Below, piece by piece: positions 55,562-64,000 of a stretch of DNA of 64,000 bases; position 1 is the stretch's first letter, and every line of letters starts with the position of its first letter. The DNA lies in contig NZ_CP157005.1 in NCBI RefSeq assembly GCF_039904985.1, positions 4,907,666-4,971,665 on the forward strand. The letters run 5' to 3'. The DNA comes from Methylomonas sp. AM2-LC. Lineage in GTDB: Bacteria > Pseudomonadota > Gammaproteobacteria > Methylococcales > Methylomonadaceae. The notes beneath the pieces were generated by a model. The model made no database searches. It saw only the letters and a program-made list of their open reading frames with translations, and was not told where the DNA came from. Position numbers and translations under genes: made by a program.

Positions 55562-56082
55562 TATTGCTCCAGTAAACGTGGCATTAATTGCACCAAGTTA
55601 CATGGTCGGGTGCGATAATCCAATTGTTCTTTAATCAAACTATCCCAAGCAGTGCGACAGGCACTTGTAGAACCCGGCACACAAAAGATATAAGTGGCAT
55701 TCGCTACCCCTGCCACAGCCCGAGATTGCATGGTAGAGCTTTTAATATCTTGATACGACAGCATACGAAATACCTCACCAAATCCATCCAGTACCTTATC
55801 CAGTAATGGCGTAACAGCCTCTGGGGTACCATCTCTGCCGGTAACACCAGTTCCGCCGGTAGTTATAATGACATTGACAGCGGCATCCGCAATCCATGCA
55901 CTGACAACCGCTCTTATTTGATAAATATCATCAATGACTATTTGCTTTGCATAGAGATGATGACCGGCTTGGGTTAAACCTGCTACCAATATTTGTCCAG
56001 AAGCATCATCTGCTTCGGTGCGGGTGTCTGACACGGTCAAAACCGCTATATTTAATGCAATAAACGACCTGTCCTGATTCAT
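55561..56082 (-). CDS. moaB: Molybdenum cofactor biosynthesis protein B
   Basis: A 173-residue MogA/MoaB-fold protein. Core motifs are [36 protein letters not shown] and [18 protein letters not shown]. MoaB-type proteins adenylate or bind molybdopterin before molybdate insertion. Together with the di-Mop protein at 2.3 kb it points to active molybdenum metabolism. It is the first gene of moaB-DUF423-psiE-pepN, apparently one transcript. Confidence 0.94.
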   Translation of the reverse strand: MNQDRSFIALNIAVLTVSDTRTEADDASGQILVAGLTQAGHHLYAKQIVIDDIYQIRAVVSAWIADAAVNVIITTGGTGVTGRDGTPEAVTPLLDKVLDGFGEVFRMLSYQDIKSSTMQSRAVAGVANATYIFCVPGSTSACRTAWDSLIKEQLDYRTRPCNLVQLMPRLLEQ

Positions 56083-56170
56083 GTAATTTACCTTAAATTC
56101 TAAAAACTCTATTTTGATATTAATGATTTATAAAAAAATTCCGTAAAGCACATTCATATAGGATGATGGC

Positions 56171-56184
56171 ATGGACTTCTCCCC
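56171..56184 (+). repeat. Left subterminal inverted repeat of the IS
   Basis: ATGGACTTCTCCCC; its complement with one mismatch is GGGGGGAAGTCCAT at 57639-57652. Subterminal repeats of 11-14 bp beginning ATGGACTTC are typical of the IS1111 group of IS110. Confidence 0.75.
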
Positions 56185-56239
56185 ACCCCTAACGGTGTCA
56201 TAATGCACCTGGCAAATAAACAAGGGTAAGGAGAAATCC

Positions 56240-57274
56240 ATGATCAAGAATAACGTAATTGGTTTAGATTTAGCAAAAAACATTTTTCATCTGGTGAGTT
56301 TTAATGCTGAACTGAAACAGATTAAAAAGAAAGTAAAGCGAGCGGATTTATTGTCGTACATAGCGAACTTGCCAGTCAGTATCATTGGTATGGAAGCCTG
56401 TGGAGGCTCGCATTATTGGGCGCGAGAAATCAAGAAACTGGGGCATGAAGTGGTATTGCTGAATGCCCGTTATGTGAAAGGGTTTGTGGTGGGCAATAAA
56501 AATGATTATAACGATGCAGAGGCTATTTGGACGGCAACACACCAACCGAAAAGACGAACAGTTTCGCTTAAGACGCTTGAGCAGCAAGATATTCAAATGC
56601 TGCATCGATTGCGTCAAAGTACAGTGGATGAACGGACGGCGGTGGCGAATCGAATTCGGGGTTTTTTAGGTGAGTGGGGAATTGTGCTGCCTATAGGCAT
56701 CAATCAGCTCAGAACGCACCTCACTGAAATTATTGAAGATGCTGAGAATGGTTTAAGCGTGATCAGTCGAAATCTGTTTGCCAAACAGCTTGAAAAACTC
56801 AAGGAATTGGATAAAACGATCAAAGAGTATGATAAGCAGATTGATCAACTCTGTATTCAGAGCGAATTATGTCAACGATTTGTAGAGGTTCCAGGTATAG
56901 GAGCCATTACGGCTACTATGGCTGCATCGGATATAGGGGACGGTAAAGGCTATACCAAAAGCAAAAATTATGCAGCCAGTTTAGGCATTGTACCCAAACA
57001 GCACACGAGTGGTGACAAGGTGGTGTTGTTGGGTATCAGTAAACGAGGTAATGGCTATCTGCGAACTTTACTGATTCACGGCGCCCGATCAGTCTTGAAA
57101 AACTGCCAAGGTAAAACAGACTCGCTAAGTCGATGGTTGCAGGCGCTAATTGAACGACGTGGTTTTAACAAAGCGGCCGTCGCACTGGCCAATAAAAATG
57201 CCCGAATTTTGTGGGTAATGGCTACACAAAATAAGAGGTATGAGGTTAGGTCCGCCGATGTAGTCATGTCGTAG
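56240..57274 (+). CDS. IS110-family transposase (DEDD recombinase)
   Basis: A 344-residue, full-length transposase. The N-terminal RuvC-like DEDD part has GLDLAKNIFHL, MEACGGSHYWARE and the GNKNDYNDAEAIW block. The C-terminal transposase_20 part has FVEVPGIGAITATMAASDIG and LLGISKRGNGYLRTLLIHGARS, with the conserved serine region expected of these enzymes. AAGGAG lies 7 bases before the ATG. No frameshift or stop, so the element may be active. Confidence 0.95.
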   Translation: MIKNNVIGLDLAKNIFHLVSFNAELKQIKKKVKRADLLSYIANLPVSIIGMEACGGSHYWAREIKKLGHEVVLLNARYVKGFVVGNKNDYNDAEAIWTATHQPKRRTVSLKTLEQQDIQMLHRLRQSTVDERTAVANRIRGFLGEWGIVLPIGINQLRTHLTEIIEDAENGLSVISRNLFAKQLEKLKELDKTIKEYDKQIDQLCIQSELCQRFVEVPGIGAITATMAASDIGDGKGYTKSKNYAASLGIVPKQHTSGDKVVLLGISKRGNGYLRTLLIHGARSVLKNCQGKTDSLSRWLQALIERRGFNKAAVALANKNARILWVMATQNKRYEVRSADVVMS

Positions 57275-57357
57275 CGTGTAGGCCGGGTTATCCACGCCTT
57301 ACCCAACACCTACACGTGATAGAAGGGTTCCGGTGTTGGGTAAGGCGTGGATAACCC
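57275..57357. repeat. Two overlapping hairpins after the transposase
   Basis: Hairpin A pairs CGTGTAGG at 57275-57282 with CCTACACG at 57309-57316. Hairpin B pairs 57285-57310 with 57332-57357 over a perfect 26 bp. Their arms overlap at 57309-57310, and hairpin A encloses the left arm of B, so the two are mutually exclusive. Hairpin A begins at the base after the transposase stop codon. Confidence 0.8.
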
Positions 57358-57638
57358 TCAGTTGATATGATTAAAAGTGAATGGTGTAACACAGAGTAAA
57401 ACAGATTGCGGAGGCAAGTAAATCCAATTGATGATAACAACAGGTCAGACCGGTGCTATTTATCCCGTTCAAGCACATAGATTTTAAAAATCGTTAGGAT
57501 GTTTGTGGAAATAGCGCGCGAATACGTTCATCAAGGTTCAGTGGTTAAATTAATCAACCTCTAATTGAAACCGAATATATGGCGGCAATCTTGATTACTT
57601 TTGAAATCATTCATTTTGGTAAAATTTGTCTTGCAATA
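57275..57638 (+). ncRNA. Non-coding right end of the IS, candidate guide RNA region
   Basis: About 365 bases without a gene between the transposase stop and the right inverted repeat. It starts with a perfect 26-bp hairpin (57285-57310 with 57332-57357). In IS1111-type elements this end encodes the structured RNA that directs target choice, so one is expected here, but its borders and guide loops cannot be read without folding and comparison. The hairpin could also be an unrelated REP-like insertion. Confidence 0.4.
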
Positions 57639-57652
57639 GGGGGGAAGTCCAT
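57639..57652 (-). repeat. Right subterminal inverted repeat of the IS
   Basis: GGGGGGAAGTCCAT, inverted relative to the left repeat at 56171-56184 with 13 of 14 matches. Confidence 0.75.
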
Positions 57653-58081
57653 ATATGTGCCGACGCTAGGAGGCGCATCAATCGCGACAGATACGCTTCA
57701 CTTTATTTACCATCCTATAGCTCATTGCTTTTAATTATAAAAAACCCGGCAGATTAGTGACAAAAAATCACTATGCTCTGCTTTACATAGTTGGATTTAG
57801 ATGTCTCCAGTTGAAGCAGGAATAGAATGAACGAACCAAAACTTCGTTTACATACCGACTTGTTTCTGAAGACTTATAAACCAAGTATTACAAAATTATC
57901 GATATCTTACCTTTCAAACGTAATTATTCAGCAAATTTCAAAATTATTATCACTTACATTAAACCTATCGCTGATAGATTAACAATTCACCAAATTTAGC
58001 CTTGTCATAGTGACGTCATATTGAATGGCTTAAATGCTATTTATTGTTTCAGTAACCACTCCAAAACTGTAGAACTACATC
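57653..58081. other. Non-coding stretch
   Basis: About 430 AT-rich bases between the IS and the transporter gene. No gene, RNA or strong palindrome is recognised. It probably holds the transporter promoter. Confidence 0.4.
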
Positions 58082-59152
58082 ATGTTTGCACAGAATTTTC
58101 GCTTCGAAAAACTAGCCAGCCTTGCGGCACTTAGTCTCTTGCTATTTACTTGTTACGAAGTAATGCAACCTTTTATCTTCGACTTTCTCTGGGCAGCAAT
58201 ACTTTGCTTTGTTACCTGGCCTTTATACGCCAAATTGCGAAGCTGGCAACTTAGCCCTGATTGGGCCGCAAGTGCTATGGTGATTCCCATCAGCATTTTA
58301 TTGCTAACCCCCTTTGTTGCTGCTGCCTTTAGCTTAAGTGATGATATTAACACTATTTCACAATGGCTAAATGCACATGCCCATAGCTGGCCAGAAAGTC
58401 CAATCTGGTTAGGTAAGTTACCTGTAATAGGCGAATATGCAAGCCAAACATGGGAAAAATTAGGGGAAGACTCCAGTAAACTTGTTAATTTTGGCCGACA
58501 GTATGCCTTAAGCGTCAGCAGCTGGTTACTTGAACAAAGTATCAATTTACTAGGGCAGTTGGGGCATATGAGTTTGGCCATTTTAGTGCTGTATTTTTTC
58601 TATCGTGATGGTGAGGATGTCATCCAGCATGTCATCATTGCTTTACAGCGCTTGGCTGGCGCACAGACTCAGCGCATTTTACAAATTGTGCGCTCCAGTT
58701 TACGTGCAGTGGTTTATGGTATTTTAGGTACTGCACTAGTGCAGGCTTTGGCGTCAATCCTGGGTTTAATGATTGCCGGGGTACCCTATGCCTTTGTGTT
58801 GGGTGCAGTCTCGTTCTTTTTAATGATTATCCCCAATGCTGGAACCTTATTATGGTTACCCATTGCCGCCTGGATGTTTTTTACGGGTGAAGTAGGCTGG
58901 GCCATATTTATCAGCCTGTGGTTTTCTTTGTTTGTGGGTACGATAGACAACTGGTTACGCCCAATATTGATCAGCCGCGAAGTGGAATTACCTTTTGTAT
59001 TGATAGTTTTTGGTATCTTCGGTGGATTGCTGGCTTTTGGCTTTATCGGTGTGTTTATCGGGCCAACGCTATTAGCCACCAGCTATGCACTGATAGTCGA
59101 CTGGTTAATCCGCAAAGAGCATGAACCATTGACGAACGAAACTAGCCCTTAA
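58082..59152 (+). CDS. AI-2E-family (PerM/YdiK-like) transporter
   Basis: A 356-residue inner-membrane protein with about seven to eight hydrophobic helices and the PF01594 pattern, including GILGTALVQALASILGLMIAGVPYAFVLG, then FFLMIIPNAGTLLWLPIA and the C-terminal FGIFGGLLAFGFIGVFIGPTLLA. The family includes autoinducer-2 exporter TqsA and Na+/H+-type members, so the substrate is not known. Single gene converging on pgm. Confidence 0.9.
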   Translation: MFAQNFRFEKLASLAALSLLLFTCYEVMQPFIFDFLWAAILCFVTWPLYAKLRSWQLSPDWAASAMVIPISILLLTPFVAAAFSLSDDINTISQWLNAHAHSWPESPIWLGKLPVIGEYASQTWEKLGEDSSKLVNFGRQYALSVSSWLLEQSINLLGQLGHMSLAILVLYFFYRDGEDVIQHVIIALQRLAGAQTQRILQIVRSSLRAVVYGILGTALVQALASILGLMIAGVPYAFVLGAVSFFLMIIPNAGTLLWLPIAAWMFFTGEVGWAIFISLWFSLFVGTIDNWLRPILISREVELPFVLIVFGIFGGLLAFGFIGVFIGPTLLATSYALIVDWLIRKEHEPLTNETSP

Positions 59153-59159
59153 CGGCTTA

Positions 59160-59191
59160 CTCATCGTACTTCTGTTTAGAAGTACGATGAG
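59160..59191. terminator. Bidirectional hairpin terminator
   Basis: A perfect 14-bp stem CTCATCGTACTTCT / AGAAGTACGATGAG around a GTTT loop sits between the convergent transporter and pgm genes. T-tracts are poor on both sides, so it may act mainly as a transcript-stabilising or bidirectional stop structure. Confidence 0.65.
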
Positions 59192-59223
59192 ATTTAGCTA
59201 GCAATAGACAAATGCCGGTTATC

Positions 59224-60861
<1,638 letters not shown>

Positions 60862-60931
60862 CTACCCTTAATGCGACAATTAGAACTTATTAAATTACAC
60901 TAAATCTTTAATTATTTATAGATTGTTTATC

Positions 60932-61483
60932 ATGTTAAATAAAATTTTTATCTTTTTGTTGATGTGTCTGGGTTTAATTCCCAGTATAAGCATTGCTAAC
61001 CCTGATGTTTGGTTGTTAGTGGACACAGAAAAATTAAGCATGGAAATAAAAAAAGGCGATAAAACCGTTGCGGTACTCAACAATATCGCTATAGGTCGAA
61101 ATGGGGCTGGCGAAAAAAACCATCGGGGTGACGATGTCACGCCCTTAGGAAACTTTCGAATTGGCTGGATAAATGAAAGCAGCAATTTTCGAAAATTCTA
61201 CGGATTAACCTATCCAAATGTAGAACACGCCGACAATGCTTTAAAAAAAGGTAAAATAAATTTAGACACTTACGAATCAATAGCCCGCGCACAATCTTCG
61301 GGACAGATTCCACCGCAAGATACAAATTTGGGTGGGCAAATTGGTATACATGGCTTAGGCAGTGCCAACTTGTCCATCCACAAATCCATGAATTGGACGC
61401 ATGGATGTATAGCTCTGACTAACGATCAAATTGATCAATTAAGTCAATGGGTAGAAAAAGGAACACTTGTTACAGTGAAATAA
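60932..61483 (+). CDS. YkuD L,D-transpeptidase-family protein (short)
   Basis: A 183-residue secreted protein. It has a signal peptide (MLNKIFIFLLMCLGLIPSISIA) and then one YkuD catalytic domain with GIHGLG and the catalytic triad segment WTHGCIAL (Cys in HGC). It would cross-link peptidoglycan or attach lipoprotein. It begins at the ATG at 60932; an upstream TTG is less likely. The lipoprotein gene that follows on the same strand could be a substrate, and a second L,D-transpeptidase lies at 61.9 kb. Confidence 0.88.
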   Translation: MLNKIFIFLLMCLGLIPSISIANPDVWLLVDTEKLSMEIKKGDKTVAVLNNIAIGRNGAGEKNHRGDDVTPLGNFRIGWINESSNFRKFYGLTYPNVEHADNALKKGKINLDTYESIARAQSSGQIPPQDTNLGGQIGIHGLGSANLSIHKSMNWTHGCIALTNDQIDQLSQWVEKGTLVTVK

Positions 61484-61567
61484 TGTTGGTAAAAACACAA
61501 AAAATGTTGGACAATTACCAACGTCTTTTATTTTTATATTTTTGAAACCACAATCAAGGGGAAAACC

Positions 61568-61846
61568 ATGATGAAAGCATTAAAATTATCAGCAGTTGTT
61601 GCAATCGCAGCTTTAGCAACCGGTTGCGCAAGCACTTCAGACTTAGATGCTTTAGATGCAAGAGTTAGCAGTTTAGAAGGTAAAGTTTCTACAGCTTCTG
61701 CTGATGCCGCTGCTGCAAAAGCTTCTGCTGCTGACGCATCTTCTAAAGCTGCTGCCGCTGAAGCTGCTGCTAATCGCGCTGCTCAATATGCGCAAGATAC
61801 CAACAGCAAATTGGATCGTATGTTCAAAAAATCACAACATAAATAA
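61568..61846 (+). CDS. Small alanine-zipper lipoprotein (Lpp/OprI-like)
   Basis: A 92-residue outer-membrane lipoprotein. The lipobox is LATGCAS (Cys at about residue 21). The mature part is a heptad Ala-rich coiled coil (SADAAAAKASAADASSKAAA) and ends KLDRMFKKSQHK, with Lys residues near the C-terminus that could be joined to peptidoglycan as in Lpp and OprI. AAGGGG precedes the ATG. A strong terminator follows. Its position between two L,D-transpeptidase genes supports a link to the cell wall. Confidence 0.88.
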   Translation: MMKALKLSAVVAIAALATGCASTSDLDALDARVSSLEGKVSTASADAAAAKASAADASSKAAAAEAAANRAAQYAQDTNSKLDRMFKKSQHK

Positions 61847-61871
61847 GTTTAATTACTTGTTTTGTTGATTT

Positions 61872-61907
61872 AAAAAGCCCGTGAGTCTTTGGCTCACGGG
61901 CTTTTTT
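61872..61907. terminator. Strong bidirectional terminator
   Basis: Stem AAAAAGCCCGTGAG / CTCACGGGCTTTTTT with a 7-base loop lies between the lipoprotein gene and the convergent L,D-transpeptidase gene. GC-rich stem and T-tracts on both strands make it active in both directions. Confidence 0.92.
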
Positions 61908-61918
61908 ATGCCCTAAAA

Positions 61919-62872
61919 CTACTGTGCTGGCACAGCTGCCGCTGGAACAGTGGTTGGACGCTCATATAGCGCTATTGGGATACCACTGGCTTTCTCAATA
62001 GCTGTTTTCAATATTGAACCTTTAATCACGGGCATAGTCCCGCCATTTGCGCGTTCAATTAAACTTAATGCGGCGTGTAAACGTTGCTCAAAACTGGCTG
62101 GATATTCCTCTAACTGCGGATAAGCTTCCAAATATAAAGTATCATGATACCAACCAACTTTAATGGGTTGATTAACAATATTGACACCTGAACCGACCTT
62201 AACCATAGGGAAAAATTGCTCAATATCTTGCGGATACATACGAATACAGCCATGGCTGACACGCATCCCCACCCCATTAACCACATTGGTACTATGTATC
62301 ATATAGCCTGGTATTCCTAGACGAAATGCATACAATCCCAAAGGGTTATCAGGACCAGGCGGATAAAAAGGTTTTAATTCATCGCCATCAGCCAAATGCT
62401 CTGCTTTAATGGAAGGTGGCGGCGTCCAGGATGGATTTTCGGTTTTACCGGCTATCTGTGTTCTGCCCAAAGGCGTGCGCCAATCGTCTTCCCTGCCAAT
62501 ACCAATGGCATAAGTAATCACTTTACTGACATCCGCCGGAAAATAATAAATACGCATTTCCGGTAAATTGATAACAATACCCTGACGGGGTGCTTCTGGT
62601 AATATAAAACTGTTGGGTATCCTGACCTGCGTACCCGCATGGGGTAACCAGCGATCCACTGATGGATTTGCCAGTACAATTTCATCCTGCCCTAATTTAT
62701 ATTCAACAGCAATATCAATCAGGGTATCTTCCTCTTTGGCGGGTACATATTTGACCTGATGAGGTGGGCTACCAATCAAACTATCACCGGGACGGTCAGG
62801 AGCGCTTAACGTAGTTGCAAATGCGCAGTGACTGACAGACAGTAACAGGCTAAAAATTAATCTGAATTTCAT
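61919..62872 (-). CDS. L,D-transpeptidase with LysM-like N-terminus (ErfK/YbiS type)
   Basis: A 317-residue periplasmic enzyme. Signal peptide MKFRLIFSLLLSVSHCAFA; residues 38-88 are LysM-like (EEDTLIDIAVEYKLGQDEIV then LANPSVDRWLPHAGTQVRIP). The YkuD domain (about 97-235) carries the catalytic SHGCIRMYP, with MIHSTN upstream. The ErfK/YbiS/YcfS/YnhG group attaches Lpp to peptidoglycan or forms 3-3 cross-links. It is 5 bases after rdgC on the same strand. Confidence 0.93.
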   Translation of the reverse strand: MKFRLIFSLLLSVSHCAFATTLSAPDRPGDSLIGSPPHQVKYVPAKEEDTLIDIAVEYKLGQDEIVLANPSVDRWLPHAGTQVRIPNSFILPEAPRQGIVINLPEMRIYYFPADVSKVITYAIGIGREDDWRTPLGRTQIAGKTENPSWTPPPSIKAEHLADGDELKPFYPPGPDNPLGLYAFRLGIPGYMIHSTNVVNGVGMRVSHGCIRMYPQDIEQFFPMVKVGSGVNIVNQPIKVGWYHDTLYLEAYPQLEEYPASFEQRLHAALSLIERANGGTMPVIKGSILKTAIEKASGIPIALYERPTTVPAAAVPAQ

Positions 62873-62877
62873 TCTAT

Positions 62878-63780
62878 CTAACCCTCAGTGTTAAATATTT
62901 CAATTAAACGCGGTAAAAAATTAGCTAGTTCCGCTGTCATAATGGAAAAATCAGCATCAAACTGCTCAATTTCATCATAGGTTTCAATGTCCGCCACTTG
63001 TTCTTGAATCAGATCTAAAAATTTAAGGCGTTTCACGGACAGATTTTCATCCAGCACAAACGATAAACGCTCAGACCAGCTCATCGCCAGTTTTATCACT
63101 TGCTTACCTGTATCTAAATGATTTTTAATTTCTGGTAGAGCAAGATCATGACGTTTGCAGCGTACTATGCCCCCTTCTTCTTCTGGAGAACGCAGCTCAC
63201 ATTCGTCTTCGATCAAAATATCTTTTGGGGTTACGTTCGAAATTAGCCATTGAGTCATTATGTTGGCTGGTTTTCCTGTTACCGTAATGGGTACTACCGG
63301 TAAAGAACCCAAACATTTACGCAACAGTGTCAACAAATCTTCAGCCTTTTTAGGCGAGGCCGCATCAACCACTAACCAACCACCCTGACTATCGATATAA
63401 GCATACGTTTTACGCGAAAAAGAAAAGGCTCTGGGTAACAACTCGAAAATTAATTCGTCTTTAAGACGACTACGCTCTTTTTGTGGTAATTTTCTAGCTT
63501 CCTGCTCCTCAATTTCGCTAATTTTATCCTGCAGCATTTCATTAATCACTGAGGACGGAATCACTTTCTCTTCCTTTTTTGCACTCAGCATCATAAATCC
63601 GTTACTCGTATGTACTAAGGCTTCCGATGTTTTACCTAAGGGAGAACTCCAACCAAAACTGAATTCATCATGCCCTCCGCAGGCATGGAATGGCTGTTGT
63701 TGCAGTTTTTGTTCCAAAGCATCAGCAGTTAAACTAAAAGGCTCGGTAAAACGATAAACAGCTAGATTTTTAAACCACAT
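62878..63780 (-). CDS. rdgC: Recombination-associated protein RdgC
   Basis: A 300-residue nucleoid-associated DNA-binding protein of the RdgC family, which forms a ring around duplex DNA and limits RecA. The N-terminus MWFKNLAVYRFTEPFSL and the block GWSSPLGK are characteristic, as are KERSRLKDELIFELLPRAFSF and the later LAMSWSERLSFVLDENLSVKRLKFLD. The length equals the family norm (about 300). Confidence 0.96.
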   Translation of the reverse strand: MWFKNLAVYRFTEPFSLTADALEQKLQQQPFHACGGHDEFSFGWSSPLGKTSEALVHTSNGFMMLSAKKEEKVIPSSVINEMLQDKISEIEEQEARKLPQKERSRLKDELIFELLPRAFSFSRKTYAYIDSQGGWLVVDAASPKKAEDLLTLLRKCLGSLPVVPITVTGKPANIMTQWLISNVTPKDILIEDECELRSPEEEGGIVRCKRHDLALPEIKNHLDTGKQVIKLAMSWSERLSFVLDENLSVKRLKFLDLIQEQVADIETYDEIEQFDADFSIMTAELANFLPRLIEIFNTEG

Positions 63781-64000
63781 GTAACAACTCGCTTAGAAAA
63801 TCGGTCATTATCGCAAATTTGCCTAGCGGTTAGAAACTGGTATTGTAAGTCGGCGCTAAAACACATGCTTTTTTCAGTATTATTCGCCTAAATTCACGAT
63901 AATAGTCTAAGTGAAATATCTCCATGTATTGCGTCAATAGATACGCTGGTAATGCTCTGTGGTATGATGCAATGCCTTTCAATTGTGATCTTTACATGCA
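63781..64000. other. Window end, upstream of rdgC
   Basis: No gene is visible. The stretch should contain the rdgC promoter; a neighbouring gene may begin beyond the window. Confidence 0.35.

Larger units (their letters stand above)
56171..57652 (+). mobile_element. Complete IS110-family element, IS1111 group
   Basis: About 1.5 kb bounded by 14-bp inverted repeats (one mismatch), with one transposase gene and a non-coding right end of about 365 bases. IS110 elements insert without target duplication and none is visible here. Presence of the inverted repeats and a long non-coding end downstream of the gene fits IS1111, in which the guide (bridge/seek) RNA is encoded downstream of the transposase. 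True ends may lie a few bases outside the repeats. It separates moaB from the AI-2E-family transporter gene. Confidence 0.8.

Overview
The window reads as chromosomal DNA of a free-living, diazotrophic gammaproteobacterium of moderate, AT-leaning composition. The evidence is hemC-hemD-hemX-hemY, rlmKL, rdgC, pepN, yfbR-like and his genes of gammaproteobacterial type, NifIscA/NifU/NifS/NifZ nitrogen-fixation genes, and several PEP-CTERM/VPxP-sorted surface proteins. This combination is common in methanotrophs of the Methylococcales, but no methane-oxidation gene is present, so the order is an inference.

Layout. 1-2.1 kb: two tandem PEP-CTERM surface proteins. 2.3-2.8 kb: a di-Mop molybdate-binding protein. 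3.3-5.0 kb: an unusual FHA-membrane-lytic transglycosylase fusion. 5.5-10.1 kb: divergent nitrogenase-maturation genes, nifIscA-nifU-nifS on the minus strand and nifZ-SagB-like oxidoreductase on the plus strand, with a textbook sigma-54 promoter and a NifA-type site between them. 10.3-21.6 kb: an accessory, mostly minus-strand region with a frameshifted outer-membrane protein, a Kelch protein, and a sulfatase/formylglycine-generating-enzyme/CxxxCxxCC-protein operon headed by a VPLPGA surface protein. An LRR protein kinase follows, then a second pair of VPxPGA surface protein and alkaline-phosphatase-superfamily enzyme. 22.1-25.5 kb: an aldose-epimerase-like protein and glycogen phosphorylase. 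26-31.7 kb: a GntR regulator divergent from an ABC importer whose last gene is a large PHP/DUF3604-like protein; its function is unknown and it is the best candidate for an undescribed system.

32.6-45.8 kb is mainly housekeeping: rlmKL, acylphosphatase, heme synthesis hemCDXY, a diguanylate cyclase, ubiD, a LysE-type exporter, a PP-loop enzyme with a TusA-like partner, a YfbR-type nucleotidase and a DODA-type dioxygenase. 45.8-48.6 kb is a decayed islet bounded by a ~133-bp direct repeat that contains the 3' half of tRNA-Thr(CGT). It carries a collapsed TOTE-type primase/helicase gene, two broken antitoxin genes and an intact UPF0175/DUF3368 toxin-antitoxin pair. 48.6-56.1 kb: the histidine operon (hisB-H-A-F-I), pepN, a PsiE-like protein, a DUF423 protein and moaB. 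56.2-57.7 kb: a complete IS110-family (IS1111-group) insertion sequence with a structured non-coding right end. 58.1-63.8 kb: AI-2E-family transporter, phosphoglucomutase, two L,D-transpeptidases flanking a small Lpp/OprI-like lipoprotein, and rdgC.

Working together: NifIscA/NifU/NifS/NifZ mature nitrogenase metal clusters, with ModG and MoaB touching molybdenum homeostasis. GlgP and Pgm link glycogen to hexose phosphate. HemCDXY forms the usual tetrapyrrole operon. All family calls come from reading translated sequence and motifs; no database search was run.
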